64,000 bases of DNA from contig RZWH01000004.1 of NCBI GenBank assembly GCA_004005435.1, forward strand, positions 131,501 through 195,500, read 5' to 3'. Position 1 is the stretch's first letter. Each line of letters begins with the position of its first letter. Positions 16,883 to 26,467 of the stretch are shown here, in pieces. Below the pieces are notes generated by a model. It saw nothing but the letters and a program-made list of their open reading frames with translations, had not been told where the DNA came from and searched no databases. The position numbers and the translations under genes are program-made. The DNA comes from Rhodobacteraceae bacterium CCMM004. Lineage in GTDB: Bacteria; Pseudomonadota; Alphaproteobacteria; Rhodobacterales; Rhodobacteraceae.

Positions 16883-18174
16883 GCCGCCGCCTGGTTGGCC
16901 GGATCCGCCATGGCCCGCACCACGTCGACGGCGCTGGCGAACCCGTCCTCGTGGAACCCGTTGCGCATCCAGGCGCCGCAGAACCAGGTGTTGCGGGTGC
17001 CGTTCAACGCCCGGATCTCGGCCTGACCCTCCAGCGCGGCGGCGTCATAGACGGGGTGGCGGAACTCGACCTCGTCGTAAATCAGCGCCTCGTCCACCGG
17101 GCGGGTGCCGTTCAGCGTGACGAACATCGGATCGTCCAGAGGGATCGGCTGGAGCGAGTTCATCCAGTAGGTCAGGTCGATCCGGTCGGGGCGTCGTCCC
17201 GGCGCCTCGGTATAGTTCCAGCTGGCCCAGGCCCTCCGCCGCTGGGGCATGACCGAGGTGTCGGCATGGAGCACCGCGCGGTTCGGCTGATATCGCACCT
17301 TGGAGAGCGCCAGGCGCTCGCGCCCGTCGGCATCGGACAACATCGCCAGCGAGTCGTCGGAATGGGTGGCCAAGATCACCTCGTCAAAGTGCTCTTCGGC
17401 CCCGCCCCGGGCGCGGATCATGACCCCCGGCCCGTCGCCGCGCCGGATCGCCGCGACCGGCGCGCCGGTCCTGAGGTCGACGCCGCGGGCGGTCAGGCTG
17501 GCCTCCAGCCGCCGAACGTATTCGACCGAGCCGCCGTCCACGGTATACCACTGATGCTGTCCCGTCGCGCCCAAGAGCGCGTGATTGCGAAAGAAATCCA
17601 GCAGCGCCCGCGCCGGGAAATCCAGGATGTCCTGCGTCGGCGTCGACCAGATCGCCCCGGAGAGGGGCAGGAGATAGTAGTCGCGAAACCACGGCCCCGT
17701 GCCCAACGCGTCGAGGAGCGCACGGATGCTCAGCGATCCGTCCCCGGCCGCTGCAGGGCCGTGGCGGTTGAACCGCATCACGTCGCGGAGCATCCGCAGG
17801 TAGGCCGGCTTTAGCGCATTGGTCGGCTGACAAAACAGCGCCGCAGGCGAGCGCAGTCCGAACTCCAACCGCCCGCCGTCGATCGACGCGCCGAAGCTCA
17901 TGTCGCTCTCTACATACGGGACGTCCAGCGTCTCGAAGAGACCGAGGAGACCGGGATAGTTCACCTTGTTGAAGACGATAAAGCCGGTGTCGACCGGCTG
18001 ATCCCCGCGCTTGCCGGCCAAAACCGTGCGGGCGTGGCCGCCCAGGCGCGTCGCGGCCTCGTAGAGCACGACGCGGTGGCGGTCGGCCAGCAGGTGCGCG
18101 GCGGCGAGCCCGGAAATCCCGCCCCCGACGACGGCGACGGATCGCCGGTCGGTGTTGATCGTCTCGAATGGCAT
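16879..18174 (-). CDS. FAD-dependent amine-oxidase-like protein of the fatty-acid-modification type (RSP_1091-like)
   Basis: A 431-residue flavoprotein. The N-terminus has SVAVVGGGISGLAAAHLLADRHRVVLYEAATRLGGHA, a GxGxxG FAD-binding Rossmann motif followed by the R-x-G-G-H-A element of this family. FIVFNKVNYPGLLGLFETL and SWNYTEAPGRRPDRIDLTYWMNSLQ are further family landmarks. Homologues are annotated in connection with cyclopropane or furan fatty acids. It is the first gene of the operon, 225 bp from and divergent to rpoE, with AGGAG ahead of the ATG. It probably acts on unsaturated membrane acyl chains during singlet-oxygen stress; this is inferred. Confidence 0.88.
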   Translation of the reverse strand: MPFETINTDRRSVAVVGGGISGLAAAHLLADRHRVVLYEAATRLGGHARTVLAGKRGDQPVDTGFIVFNKVNYPGLLGLFETLDVPYVESDMSFGASIDGGRLEFGLRSPAALFCQPTNALKPAYLRMLRDVMRFNRHGPAAAGDGSLSIRALLDALGTGPWFRDYYLLPLSGAIWSTPTQDILDFPARALLDFFRNHALLGATGQHQWYTVDGGSVEYVRRLEASLTARGVDLRTGAPVAAIRRGDGPGVMIRARGGAEEHFDEVILATHSDDSLAMLSDADGRERLALSKVRYQPNRAVLHADTSVMPQRRRAWASWNYTEAPGRRPDRIDLTYWMNSLQPIPLDDPMFVTLNGTRPVDEALIYDEVEFRHPVYDAAALEGQAEIRALNGTRNTWFCGAWMRNGFHEDGFASAVDVVRAMADPANQAAA

Positions 18175-18201
18175 GTCGTCTCCTGCCTGGGTCGTTCCTT
18201 G

Positions 18202-18231
18202 CCGCTACGGCCGGGCGGCGCGATTGGATTG
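18202..18231 (-). promoter_or_regulatory. Weak candidate RpoE promoter for the flavoprotein operon
   Basis: On the minus strand CAATCC (18231-18226) is followed after 18 bases by TAGCGG (18207-18202), the same spacing as the plus-strand promoter across the intergenic region. The -35 matches TGATCC at only 4 of 6 positions. It would give a leader of about 20 bases before the ATG at 18174. Expected from homology to the RpoE regulon, but weak on sequence alone. Confidence 0.35.
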
Positions 18232-18257
18232 CCCGTCGTCTTTTTTGCCGCACCCTT

Positions 18258-18286
18258 TGATCCGCCTCACGTCCCGCGACGTAGAT
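18258..18286 (+). promoter_or_regulatory. Candidate RpoE-dependent promoter of rpoE-chrR
   Basis: TGATCC (18258-18263), 18-base spacer, TAGAT (18282-18286). This fits the TGATCC-type -35 and T-A-rich -10 described for Rhodobacter RpoE promoters and would make the sigma factor autoregulated. Transcription would begin near 18293, about 105 bases before the rpoE ATG. Confidence 0.62.
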
Positions 18287-18399
18287 CGATTATGTTGACG
18301 GAACACTCACACCTTGCGGAGGGGGCTTTATCGGGCGGAGCGGTGCTCTATGCTCGGTCGCGACAGACGCGAACCGTGCGCGCGACGTGCGATAGGACG

Positions 18400-18963
18400 A
18401 TGACCCCAGACGTAACCACCCGCGACTGGTCGCAGGTGCTGAGCCAGATACGCTCGCACCGGGACCAGGCCGCCTTTGCCGACCTCTTCACGCACTTCGC
18501 CCCGCGGGTGAAGGCGTTTTTGCTGCGCTCGGGCGCGTCCGAGACGCTGGCCGAGGAGTGTATGCAAGAGGTCATGGCCACCGTCTGGCAGAAGGCGCAT
18601 CTGTTCGACCCCAGCCGCGCGGCCGCGTCGACCTGGATCTTCACCATCGCGCGGAACCGCAAGATCGACGCCCTGCGCAAACAGCGGCAGCCGCAACCCG
18701 AGGACCTGACCTGGGGCCCGGAGACCGAGCCGGACCAGACCGACGTGGTGATCCTCCAGCAGGAAACCGAGGAGCTGGGGCGCGCCCTGGCCACCCTCCC
18801 CGAAAAACAGCGCGATCTGATCGAGCGCGCGTATTTCCACGATCTGAGCCACAGCCAGATCGCCGAAGAGACCGGGCTCCCGCTCGGCACGATCAAGTCG
18901 CGCATCCGCCTGGCGCTGGACCGGCTCAGGCACGCGATGCGACAGTTGGACCGACCGAAATGA
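18400..18963 (+). CDS. rpoE: ECF RNA polymerase sigma factor RpoE (singlet-oxygen response type)
   Basis: A 187-residue sigma factor. Region 2 spans about residues 20-90 (LFTHFAPRVKAFLLRSGASETLAEECMQEVMATVWQKAHLFDP...STWIFTIARNRKIDALRKQ) and region 4 about 125-180 (LPEKQRDLIERAYFHDLSHSQIAEETGLPLGTIKSRIRLALDRLRHAM). It directs RNA polymerase to stress promoters and is held inactive by ChrR. The open frame extends further upstream, but ATG 18400 gives the normal family length. The stop overlaps the chrR start by ATGA. The ChrR partner and the divergent operon identify it as the RpoE of the Rhodobacter type (ECF11 group). Confidence 0.92.
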   Translation: MTPDVTTRDWSQVLSQIRSHRDQAAFADLFTHFAPRVKAFLLRSGASETLAEECMQEVMATVWQKAHLFDPSRAAASTWIFTIARNRKIDALRKQRQPQPEDLTWGPETEPDQTDVVILQQETEELGRALATLPEKQRDLIERAYFHDLSHSQIAEETGLPLGTIKSRIRLALDRLRHAMRQLDRPK

Positions 18964-19610
18964 CAACTGACATCTCTCACCACCTGACCGAGCCGCTGCT
19001 CATGGCCTATTCGGCCGGCACCCTGCCCGAGGCGTTCAGCCTCGTGGTGGCGAGCCACGTGTCCCTCTGCGACGAGTGCCGCGCGCGGCTGGGCGCCTAC
19101 GACGCCGTGGGCGGCGCGATGCTGGAGGACTGCGGCGTCGCGTCTCTCGGCGCCAATGCCTATGCCGAAACGCTCGCTCGGATCGCCGAGCGGCCCGAGG
19201 CGCCGGTGCCGCCGCCCTCGGCCGATCTCGCGACCTTTCCAGCGCCGCTGCGCGATTACGTCGGCGGCGACCTCGACGCGGTTCAGTGGCGGGCCGTGGG
19301 CGGTGGGGTGAAGCAGGCGATCCTGCCCACCTCGGCCGACGCGTCGGTGCGGTTGCTGTCGATTCCCGGCGGGGCCGCGATGCCGGACCACGGGCACCGC
19401 GGGGCCGAGTTGACCCTGGTGCTGCAAGGGGCGTTCCACGACGAGGACGGCACCTTCGCCCGCGGCGACGTGGAGGTCGCCGACGAGCACCTGAACCACC
19501 GGCCGGTGGCCGCGCGCGGCGTCCCATGCATCTGTCTCGCCGCGACGGACGCGCCGCTCAGGTTCAGCGGCCTGATGCCGCGTTTGGCGCAGCGGTTTCT
19601 GCGGATCTGA
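18960..19610 (+). CDS. chrR: Anti-sigma factor ChrR (zinc ASD domain plus cupin)
   Basis: A 216-residue protein in two domains. Residues 1-85 form the zinc anti-sigma domain with ligands H8, H33, C37 and C40 (H-x-x-x-C-x-x-C within ASHVSLCDEC), which binds and inhibits RpoE. Residues about 100-205 form a cupin (SIPGGAAMPDHGHRGAELTLVLQGAFHDEDGTFARGDVEVADEHLNHRP), with H and E residues of the metal site; in Rhodobacter this domain is needed for the response to singlet oxygen. Its 3' end overlaps the convergent rmuC gene by 47 bp. Confidence 0.93.
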   Translation: MTTDISHHLTEPLLMAYSAGTLPEAFSLVVASHVSLCDECRARLGAYDAVGGAMLEDCGVASLGANAYAETLARIAERPEAPVPPPSADLATFPAPLRDYVGGDLDAVQWRAVGGGVKQAILPTSADASVRLLSIPGGAAMPDHGHRGAELTLVLQGAFHDEDGTFARGDVEVADEHLNHRPVAARGVPCICLAATDAPLRFSGLMPRLAQRFLRI

Positions 19611-20748
19611 CCTCGTCCCGCGGGCTCGCGGGGGCGAAGTCCAGCGCGTCGATCCGTGCCGCCCGGCGCCCGGCCCGGGCGGCTGCGACGCTCACGCCCT
19701 CGACGTCGCGGCGCACCTGGTCGAAATGGTTCTCCAGCTTGTCCGCCCGCGCGACCACCAGCTCTAGATCGCGCGACAAGTGCTTCAGGGCGGTGCGGAT
19801 CTCGGCCGCATGTTCGGCCAACCGCACGTCGGTGAGCGCCGCGCGCAGGGTGGTCAGCGTCGCCATGCAGGTGGTCGGCGAGACGATCCAGACCTTGCGC
19901 GCGAACCCCTCGCGCACGACGTCGCCGAAATTGCCGTGCAGTTCGGCATAGACCGCCTCGGACGGCAGGAACATCATTGCACCCTCGGCCGTCTCGCCCG
20001 CCACGATGTAGCGCTCGGCGATGTCGGCGACGTGCCGTTTCACTGCCGTGCGGAACTGCCTGGCGGCAGCCGTGCGGGCGCGATCGTCTCCGGCCGCGCG
20101 CAGCGCCTCGTAGGATTCCAGGGGGAACTTGGCATCGACGGCAATGGGCCCGGGCGGGTGCGGCAGACGGATCAGGCAGTCCACACGTCGCCCATTCGAC
20201 AGCGTCGCCTGCCACGTCCAGGCATCGGGCGGCAGCGCGGCCGCGACCACGTCGCGCAATTGGATCTCGCCGAAGGCGCCGCGCGCCTGCTTGTTCGACA
20301 GAATGTCCTGGAGGCTGAGGACGTCGCCCGACAGCCGCGCGATGCGCTCCTGCGCCCGGTCGATGGTCTGCAATCGCTCTTCCAGCACGCCGAGGGCGCG
20401 GGCGGTCCGGGTGGAGGACCCGGTGACGCTCTCCGACAGGCCGGCGCCGACCTGGGCCAGGCGGTTCTCCATCAGCTCCAACATCCGCGCCTGGCTGGCG
20501 GCCTGGGTATCGCCCAGATGGCTAAGCCCGCCGGCGAGGTGCTGTTGGCCGTCACCCAACGCCTGGACCCGTTGCGCCAGCCATCCGACCTGGGCCGCAA
20601 GGGGGGCCGCCGCGCGAGCTGCGCGCCCGGCCCGCACCACCGCCATGGTCAGCAGGATCAAGAGCGCCAGGACGATGGCCGCCACCCCCGCGCCGGCCAG
20701 AACCGCCGGATCCTCCCACGATACGGGCCGACCGGCGATCTCGATCAT
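19564..20748 (-). CDS. rmuC: DNA recombination protein RmuC
   Basis: A 394-residue protein: an N-terminal membrane helix (about residues 11-33), a coiled-coil segment with [26 protein letters not shown], then the RmuC domain with [34 protein letters not shown] and [46 protein letters not shown]. The D-A-K-F motif resembles a nuclease-fold core. RmuC limits some DNA rearrangements; its biochemistry is not settled. The start ATG overlaps the mutL stop by ATGA. Confidence 0.92.
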   Translation of the reverse strand: MIEIAGRPVSWEDPAVLAGAGVAAIVLALLILLTMAVVRAGRAARAAAPLAAQVGWLAQRVQALGDGQQHLAGGLSHLGDTQAASQARMLELMENRLAQVGAGLSESVTGSSTRTARALGVLEERLQTIDRAQERIARLSGDVLSLQDILSNKQARGAFGEIQLRDVVAAALPPDAWTWQATLSNGRRVDCLIRLPHPPGPIAVDAKFPLESYEALRAAGDDRARTAAARQFRTAVKRHVADIAERYIVAGETAEGAMMFLPSEAVYAELHGNFGDVVREGFARKVWIVSPTTCMATLTTLRAALTDVRLAEHAAEIRTALKHLSRDLELVVARADKLENHFDQVRRDVEGVSVAAARAGRRAARIDALDFAPASPRDEVRSAETAAPNAASGR

Positions 20749-22583
20749 CGCCGCCCGAACAGCCGCTCGATGTCCGCCAGCTTCAACTCGACATAGGTGG
20801 GGCGGCCGTGGTTGCACTGACCCGACAGGGGTGTCGCCTCCATCTCGCGCAGAAGCGCGTTCATCTCGTCGGCGCCCATACGCCGCCCGGCCCGCACCGA
20901 TCCATGGCAGGCCATGCGGCTGAGCACCGCGTTGATGCGGGTCTCCAGAAGACCGCTGTCGCCCAGGTCTGCCAACTCGTCGAGGATGTCACGGAGCAGC
21001 GGCGCCGCCTCGACCCGGCCGAGGACGGCGGGCGTTTCTCGGACCGCGACAGCCCCCTGGCCGAAGGGCTCGACGGTGAGCCCCAGGCGGACCAACGAAT
21101 CGGCATGGTCGAGCAGGCGCCGGGCGTCTTCGGCGCCCAGCTCGACGATCTCCGGGATGAGCAGCGCCTGGGCGGCAACCCCGCGGTCGGCCATCTGCCG
21201 CTTGAGCCGTTCGTAGACCAACCGCTCGTGCGCGGCGTGCTGATCGACCAGGACAATGCCGTCGGCGGTCTGGGCGACGATATAGGTGCCGTGGACCTGC
21301 GCCCGGGCCGCGCCGAGGGGGTGCGCGGCCTCGTCGGGCGCGGGCGCCTCGGGCTCGACCCGGGCGAGCGGCGCGTCGGTCTCGGCAAAGCCCGGGGCCT
21401 GTAGGGCAGTCGCAACGGCGAGCGCCCGGGGGCCGGGGCGGTCCATCTGATAGACCCTTGCGGCGCCGCCCGCGGGCTCGGGACGGAGCGCGCCCAGGGT
21501 GGCGCCAGCCACGGTGGTCGCGGCCCGGTGCCCGGCCTCTGCCAGGGCGTGGCGCAGCGCCGACACGATCAGGCCCCGGGCCACGCCGGGCTCGCGGAAC
21601 CGCACCTCGGACTTGGCCGGGTGCACGTTCACGTCGACCCGCATCGGATCGACCTCCAAAAACAGCACCGCCGCTGGGTGGCGGTCGCGGCTGAGGAGGT
21701 CGGCATAGGCGCCCCGCAGCGCCCCGATCAGCAGCTTGTCCCGCACCGGCCGGCCGTTGACGTAGAGAAACTGCGCCACCGCCGCGCCGCGGGAGTAGGT
21801 GGGCAGCGCGGCATAGCCCGACAGAACGATCCCCTCGCGCTCGGCCCGGATGCGCAGCGCGTTCTCGGCGAACTCGGCCCCCAGGACGCGGGCCAGGCGG
21901 CGGTGCAGCGCGTCGAAGAGATCGCCAGCCTCGGCGTCGGCCCGGAACACCGTGCGCGGGCTGCCGCCGCCCACCTCGCGGAGGGTGAAGCCGACGCCGG
22001 GCTCGGCCATCGCCAGACGCTTGACCGCGTCGCCGATAGCCTGGGCCTCGGCCCGGTCGGAGCGCAGGAACTTCAGCCGCGCGGGCGTCGCATGGAACAG
22101 ATCGCACAGCTCGACGGTCGTGCCCCGCGTCAGGGCGGCGGGACGCACCGGCTCGGCCACCCCGCCGCAGACGCGCAGACACGCGGCCTCGGCCCCCGCG
22201 GCGCGAGACGTCACGCTAAGCCGCCCCACGGCGCCCAGCGACGGCAGCGCCTCGCCACGAAAGCCGAAGGTGTGGATGTTCATCAGGTCGCTGCCGTCGA
22301 TCTTGGACGTCGCATGGCGGGTCAGCGCGAGAGGCAGATCCTCGGCCGTCATGCCGCAGCCGTCGTCGGTGACCCGGATCAGCGCCTTGCCCCCCGCCGC
22401 ATAGTCGATGCCGATCCGCCGCGCCCCGGCGTCGAGCGCGTTCTCCACCAACTCCTTGACCGCCGAGGCAGGACGCTCGACCACCTCGCCCGCGGCGATG
22501 CGGTTGACCGCAGCGGCATCCAATTGCCGGATTCGCGGCCGGTCTAGGGCATCTTGGCCGATGTGGGGGTCGTCGAGGGACAT
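20745..22583 (-). CDS. mutL: DNA mismatch repair protein MutL
   Basis: A 612-residue protein. The GHKL ATPase half starts [37 protein letters not shown] with [14 protein letters not shown] and [13 protein letters not shown] motifs. After a Pro/Ala-rich linker (about 330-430) the C-terminal dimerisation domain contains the endonuclease motif [12 protein letters not shown] (DQHAx2Ex4E), absent from E. coli MutL but usual in this class, and ends in [38 protein letters not shown]. It nicks DNA for mismatch repair with MutS. Co-transcribed with rmuC. Confidence 0.96.
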   Translation of the reverse strand: MSLDDPHIGQDALDRPRIRQLDAAAVNRIAAGEVVERPASAVKELVENALDAGARRIGIDYAAGGKALIRVTDDGCGMTAEDLPLALTRHATSKIDGSDLMNIHTFGFRGEALPSLGAVGRLSVTSRAAGAEAACLRVCGGVAEPVRPAALTRGTTVELCDLFHATPARLKFLRSDRAEAQAIGDAVKRLAMAEPGVGFTLREVGGGSPRTVFRADAEAGDLFDALHRRLARVLGAEFAENALRIRAEREGIVLSGYAALPTYSRGAAVAQFLYVNGRPVRDKLLIGALRGAYADLLSRDRHPAAVLFLEVDPMRVDVNVHPAKSEVRFREPGVARGLIVSALRHALAEAGHRAATTVAGATLGALRPEPAGGAARVYQMDRPGPRALAVATALQAPGFAETDAPLARVEPEAPAPDEAAHPLGAARAQVHGTYIVAQTADGIVLVDQHAAHERLVYERLKRQMADRGVAAQALLIPEIVELGAEDARRLLDHADSLVRLGLTVEPFGQGAVAVRETPAVLGRVEAAPLLRDILDELADLGDSGLLETRINAVLSRMACHGSVRAGRRMGADEMNALLREMEATPLSGQCNHGRPTYVELKLADIERLFGRR

Positions 22584-22637
22584 GCCACTAGACGTAGCAC
22601 GATCCCCCGCGTTTTGACCACTGGGAACTGCGCCGGA

Positions 22638-23948
22638 TCAGTTCGCCGGGTTCAGCCCCTCGGGCCGCCCGACCACCACGAAATGCAGCTCGTCGGCGCG
22701 GTAGATGCGCTCGGCCACCCGCCGCACGTCCTCCAGCGTCACCGCCCGCACCTGGTCGTTGCGGGTGGCGATGTAGTCGATGGGCAGATCCTCCATCTGC
22801 ATCCCGACCATGATCCCCGCGATGCGCGCATTGCCGTCGAAGCGCAGGGGATAGGCGCCGGTCAAATAGGTCTTGGCCGCCTCCAGTTCGTCCTCGGTGA
22901 TCGTCTCGGCGATCTTGGCCCATTCCTCGCGGATGACCTCGACCGATTCGGCGGCACGCGCGTTGGCGGTGGCGGCATGGCCCATGATCAGCTCGGCGTT
23001 CAGCATCGGCGCCAGGTAGGTGCCGATCCCGTAGGTCAGGCCGCGTTTCTCCCGCACCTCGGTCATCAGCCGCGAGCTGAACCCGCGGCCGCCGAAGATA
23101 TGGTTGGCCACGAAGGCGGCAAAGAAGTCTGGGTCGTCGCGCTCGATCCCCTCGTGACCGAAGAGGATCACGGACTGCGGCGTGTCGAACTCCACGACCG
23201 TCACACCCCCCTCCAGCGCATAGCCCGCGTCGCCCGGCAGCGGCGCACCGGTCTGCGGCAGCTCGCCCAGAAGGTCGTCGAGCAGGAGGCCCAGATCCTC
23301 GGCCGAGATGTCGCCCACGGCGCCGACGAAGACCCGGTCGCTGACCAAGACGTCGCGATGCGCCTGGACGATGTCGTCGCGGGTCAGCGCCGCGACGCTC
23401 TCCAACGTGCCGTCCATGGCGGTGCCGTAGGGGTGGTCGGGAAACGCCATCGCGTCGAAGGTCCGGCTGGCGATGGTGTCGGGATCCTGGGCATCGCTGG
23501 CGATGATCGACAGGACCTGAGCGCGCACCCGCTCGACCGCGTCCTCGTCGAAGCGGGGGTCGACCAGCGCCGAGCGCAGGAGCGCCACAGCCTCGTCCCG
23601 GTTCTCGGTGAGGAACCGTGCCGAGACGGACATCGAATCGTCCCAAGCGTCGAAGTCGTAGGAGGCGGCGAGGCTTTCCCGCGCGGCAGCGAAGCCCTGG
23701 GCGTCGAGATCGCCGGCGCCCTCTTCCAACAGACCGGTCATCAGGTTGACCGCGCCGCGTTTGCCCGGGCGGTCCAGCGCGGCCCCGCCGCGAAAGCGGA
23801 TCTCCAGCGCGGTGAAGGGGATCGAGCGTTCCTCGACCAGCCAGGCGCGGATGCCGCCGGGCGACACCACCTCTTGGATGTCGACCTCGGCGCGGGCGGG
23901 CAGAGCGGCCCAAACGGCGACCGCGGCGGCAAGAACGATGCGGATCAT
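22638..23948 (-). CDS. M16-family peptidase, non-catalytic partner subunit
   Basis: A 436-residue protein with a Sec signal peptide (MIRIVLAAAVAVWAALPARA). It has the M16 fold landmarks (LEIRFRGGAALDRPGKRGAVNLMTGLLEEGAGDLD, FGHEGIERDDPDFFAAFVANHIFGGRGFSSRLMTEVREKRGLTYGIGTYL) but the zinc motif HxxEH is missing from the place where the upstream partner has it. The C-terminal R/Y pair of the substrate-binding domain (REKRGLTYGI) is kept. The two genes overlap by ATGA, as for alpha/beta subunits of processing-peptidase-like heterodimers. Periplasmic. Confidence 0.9.
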   Translation of the reverse strand: MIRIVLAAAVAVWAALPARAEVDIQEVVSPGGIRAWLVEERSIPFTALEIRFRGGAALDRPGKRGAVNLMTGLLEEGAGDLDAQGFAAARESLAASYDFDAWDDSMSVSARFLTENRDEAVALLRSALVDPRFDEDAVERVRAQVLSIIASDAQDPDTIASRTFDAMAFPDHPYGTAMDGTLESVAALTRDDIVQAHRDVLVSDRVFVGAVGDISAEDLGLLLDDLLGELPQTGAPLPGDAGYALEGGVTVVEFDTPQSVILFGHEGIERDDPDFFAAFVANHIFGGRGFSSRLMTEVREKRGLTYGIGTYLAPMLNAELIMGHAATANARAAESVEVIREEWAKIAETITEDELEAAKTYLTGAYPLRFDGNARIAGIMVGMQMEDLPIDYIATRNDQVRAVTLEDVRRVAERIYRADELHFVVVGRPEGLNPAN

Positions 23949-25300
23949 TGGATCGCCTCCTCGGCAGGGGTGGCGTCCGCGGGGGCGGTCAGCCACCCGG
24001 TGACCGAGGCGCGCCGGTCGAAGACCTCGGCCGCGGCCGCCAGGATGTCCTCTTCGGTCACGGCTTGCAGGATGTCGGGCCAGGCCTCCACGTCCTGAAC
24101 GGTCAGGCCGCTGGTCAGCGCCATGCCATAGGTCCGGGCGAGGGATTGCAGATCGTCCTCCCCATAGATCAGCGCGGCCCGCAGCCGCATCTTGATCCGG
24201 TCGAGTTGCTCGGCGTCGACCCCCTCCTCCAGGAACGCGGCCACCGCGTCGTCCAGCGCTGTCTCGGCCTCGTCCAGCGACACGCCCTCCGCAGGCACGA
24301 TCAACAGGCCGAAGCTCGTGTCGTCCAACGACGTGCCGCCGTAGAACGCGGAGGTGTAGATCGCCTGCCCCGTTTCGAACTGGAGCCGCCGGTTCAACTC
24401 GGACGTCTGCCCGCCGCCCAAGACCTGCGCCAGGATGGTCAGCGCCGCCGCCGTCTCTTGATCGCCGGCGTCCCGCTCCGGTGCGAGATAGGTGCGCACC
24501 ACATAGGGTTGCGCGACTCGTGGGTCTTCGAACACCAGCCGCCGCTCGGCCAGGTGCGGCGGTTCCTGCGGGCGTATCCGCTCGGGCAGATCCGGATTGG
24601 CCGGGATCGGCCCGTAATGCGTCTCGGCCAACTGCCGGACCTCGTCCGGCGTGACGTCGCCCGCGACGATCAGGATCGCGTTGTTCGGGGCATAGTAGGT
24701 GCGATAAAAGTCGACCGCGTCCTCCAGCGCCAGCTGCTCGACCTCGTGCATCCAGCCGATCACCGGAATGCCGTAGGGATGGTTCTGATACAGCGCCGCC
24801 GATCTCTGCTCGGCAAAGAGGGCGCCGGGATCGCTCTCGGTCCGCTGGTTGCGCTCTTCCTGCACCACCACGAGTTCGGTCGCGATGTCGCGGTCGTCGA
24901 GCTGGAGGTTGACCATGCGGTCTGCCTCCAGCTCCATCATCAGGTCCAGACGGTCCGCCGCCACGCGCTGGAAATACGCCGTATAGTCCTGGCTGGTGAA
25001 GGCGTTGTCGGTGCCGCCATTGGCCGCCACCAACTCGCTGAACTCGCCCGGCGCACGCACCTCCGTGCCCTTGAACAACAGGTGTTCGAGGTAGTGGGCG
25101 ATGCCCGAGCGGCCCGGCGGCTCGTCCGCGGCGCCCACCCGATACCACACCATGTGGACGACGGCGGGGGCGCGGTGGTCCTCCAGCACGACGACCTCCA
25201 TCCCGTTGTCGAGGGTGAAGGTGTGGACCTCTGCCGCCCGAAGCGGCAGCGCGGCGGTCATGAGCACCCCCAGGAGGGCGAGAAACGGCAGGCGGGGCAT
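23945..25300 (-). CDS. M16-family zinc metallopeptidase, catalytic subunit
   Basis: A 451-residue periplasmic protease with signal peptide (MPRLPFLALLGVLMTAALPLRA) and intact inverted zinc motif HYLEH (H69, E72, H73); the distal glutamate is likely in VVQEERNQR. It resembles pitrilysin/processing-peptidase-like proteins found as pairs in alphaproteobacteria. The neighbouring gene supplies the non-catalytic half. The substrates of such pairs are peptides of the cell envelope; nothing here narrows this. Confidence 0.92.
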   Translation of the reverse strand: MPRLPFLALLGVLMTAALPLRAAEVHTFTLDNGMEVVVLEDHRAPAVVHMVWYRVGAADEPPGRSGIAHYLEHLLFKGTEVRAPGEFSELVAANGGTDNAFTSQDYTAYFQRVAADRLDLMMELEADRMVNLQLDDRDIATELVVVQEERNQRTESDPGALFAEQRSAALYQNHPYGIPVIGWMHEVEQLALEDAVDFYRTYYAPNNAILIVAGDVTPDEVRQLAETHYGPIPANPDLPERIRPQEPPHLAERRLVFEDPRVAQPYVVRTYLAPERDAGDQETAAALTILAQVLGGGQTSELNRRLQFETGQAIYTSAFYGGTSLDDTSFGLLIVPAEGVSLDEAETALDDAVAAFLEEGVDAEQLDRIKMRLRAALIYGEDDLQSLARTYGMALTSGLTVQDVEAWPDILQAVTEEDILAAAAEVFDRRASVTGWLTAPADATPAEEAIQ

Positions 25301-25386
25301 GGCGGATCCTTTGCTGACGGTCTGCGGCCAGACTTACGCCGCACCGCGCCGCGTTCAATCCCGATGGCGCGGTTGTGAGCCGGGGC

Positions 25387-25914
25387 TCAGCGGTCCTGCC
25401 AGCCCTCGGGGGGCACCGCGGGGGTCCAGACCCCGGACCGGCGCAGGCGCTCCAACTCCTCGTACTGGTCGAGCGAGAGGGGGCGATACGCCTTGAAATA
25501 GACGTTCACGTTGAAGAGGCGTTCCAGGAGCCGCCCGTCGTTCTCGCGCCGATACTCCAGATCGGCGGCGGCCAGGGTCTGACGGATGCCCGCCTCGACC
25601 CCATAGCGGGTGGTGTGCGAGATCAGGGCCGGATCGCGCAGGCCCCCGCCGACCAGAGCCGAGGGCCGCCCGCCCAGGGCCGCGACCGCATCGGCGTTCG
25701 GGGTCGGGTCGGTGCGGTTGGCCTGACCCGGAGTCGGCGGCGGCAGGTCATTGTAGCTCGCCGGCGCCTGCAACGGCTTGGTCGGCAGGATGCCGAACTC
25801 GTCGGGTCCGTCGTTGGCGGCGGTGAGGTTCAACAGGCGCGGCTGGTCGCTGCACCCGGCCACGGCCAGCGCCATCGCGGTGGCCAGCGCCGCCATGTGC
25901 CATCCACGCCGCAT
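25387..25914 (-). CDS. DUF3035 lipoprotein
   Basis: A 175-residue protein. The signal peptide MRRGWHMAALATAMALAVAGCSDQP ends in a lipobox (AVAG|C), so it is lipidated and membrane-bound. The body has the DUF3035 features DEFGILPTKPLQAPASYNDLPPPTPGQANRTDP. I chose ATG 25914 because GGAGGGG lies 5 bases upstream; the frame continues to an ATG at 25956 with no such site. The gene directly follows lspA, which encodes the peptidase that would process it. Function unknown. Confidence 0.88.
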   Translation of the reverse strand: MRRGWHMAALATAMALAVAGCSDQPRLLNLTAANDGPDEFGILPTKPLQAPASYNDLPPPTPGQANRTDPTPNADAVAALGGRPSALVGGGLRDPALISHTTRYGVEAGIRQTLAAADLEYRRENDGRLLERLFNVNVYFKAYRPLSLDQYEELERLRRSGVWTPAVPPEGWQDR

Positions 25915-25965
25915 CGGCACCCCTCCGGTCGTATCGTCGCGCGTCGTCATCGCCATCGGTTTAGC

Positions 25966-26457
25966 CTATCGTTTGCGGGGCGTCACGGGCTGTTTCCGCC
26001 CGTTCCCCGTGAACAGGATCAGACCCAGCGCCCCGGCAAAGATCGAGATATCGGCGACGTTGAAGGCGTAGGGGTTGTCGATGCCGCAGCACGACATGTT
26101 GAGGAAATCCGCAACCGCGCCATAGAGGATACGGTCGAGCACGTTGCCCAGCGCCCCTCCCACCAGCAGGCCGGCCGAGATCTGGGCCAGCTTTCCGCCG
26201 CCCTCGCGCCGCATCCACCACACGACCCAGACGCAGATGGCCAGGGCGATGGCGATCAGGAGCCAGCGCATCGCCTCGGCGTCGTTGGCGAAAAGGCCGA
26301 AGTTCACCCCGCGGTTCCAAGCCATCCTGAGGTTCAGAAACGGCGGCCAGACGTCGATCGCCCCGACCGAGCGCAGGTTCAGGACGTGAACGACCACGAT
26401 CTTGAGCGCCTGGTCGAGGGAGAAGACGATGATGGCGGTGATCCACAACCTGCGCAT
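25966..26457 (-). CDS. lspA: Lipoprotein signal peptidase (signal peptidase II)
   Basis: A 163-residue inner-membrane aspartyl peptidase with four helices. The conserved boxes are [43 protein letters not shown] and [19 protein letters not shown]; the catalytic aspartates are those of GNVLDR and NVADIS. It cleaves prolipoproteins before the lipidated cysteine, including probably the DUF3035 lipoprotein encoded next. It follows purH by 10 bp. Confidence 0.96.
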   Translation of the reverse strand: MRRLWITAIIVFSLDQALKIVVVHVLNLRSVGAIDVWPPFLNLRMAWNRGVNFGLFANDAEAMRWLLIAIALAICVWVVWWMRREGGGKLAQISAGLLVGGALGNVLDRILYGAVADFLNMSCCGIDNPYAFNVADISIFAGALGLILFTGNGRKQPVTPRKR

Positions 26458-26467
26458 CGGGGCCCCC

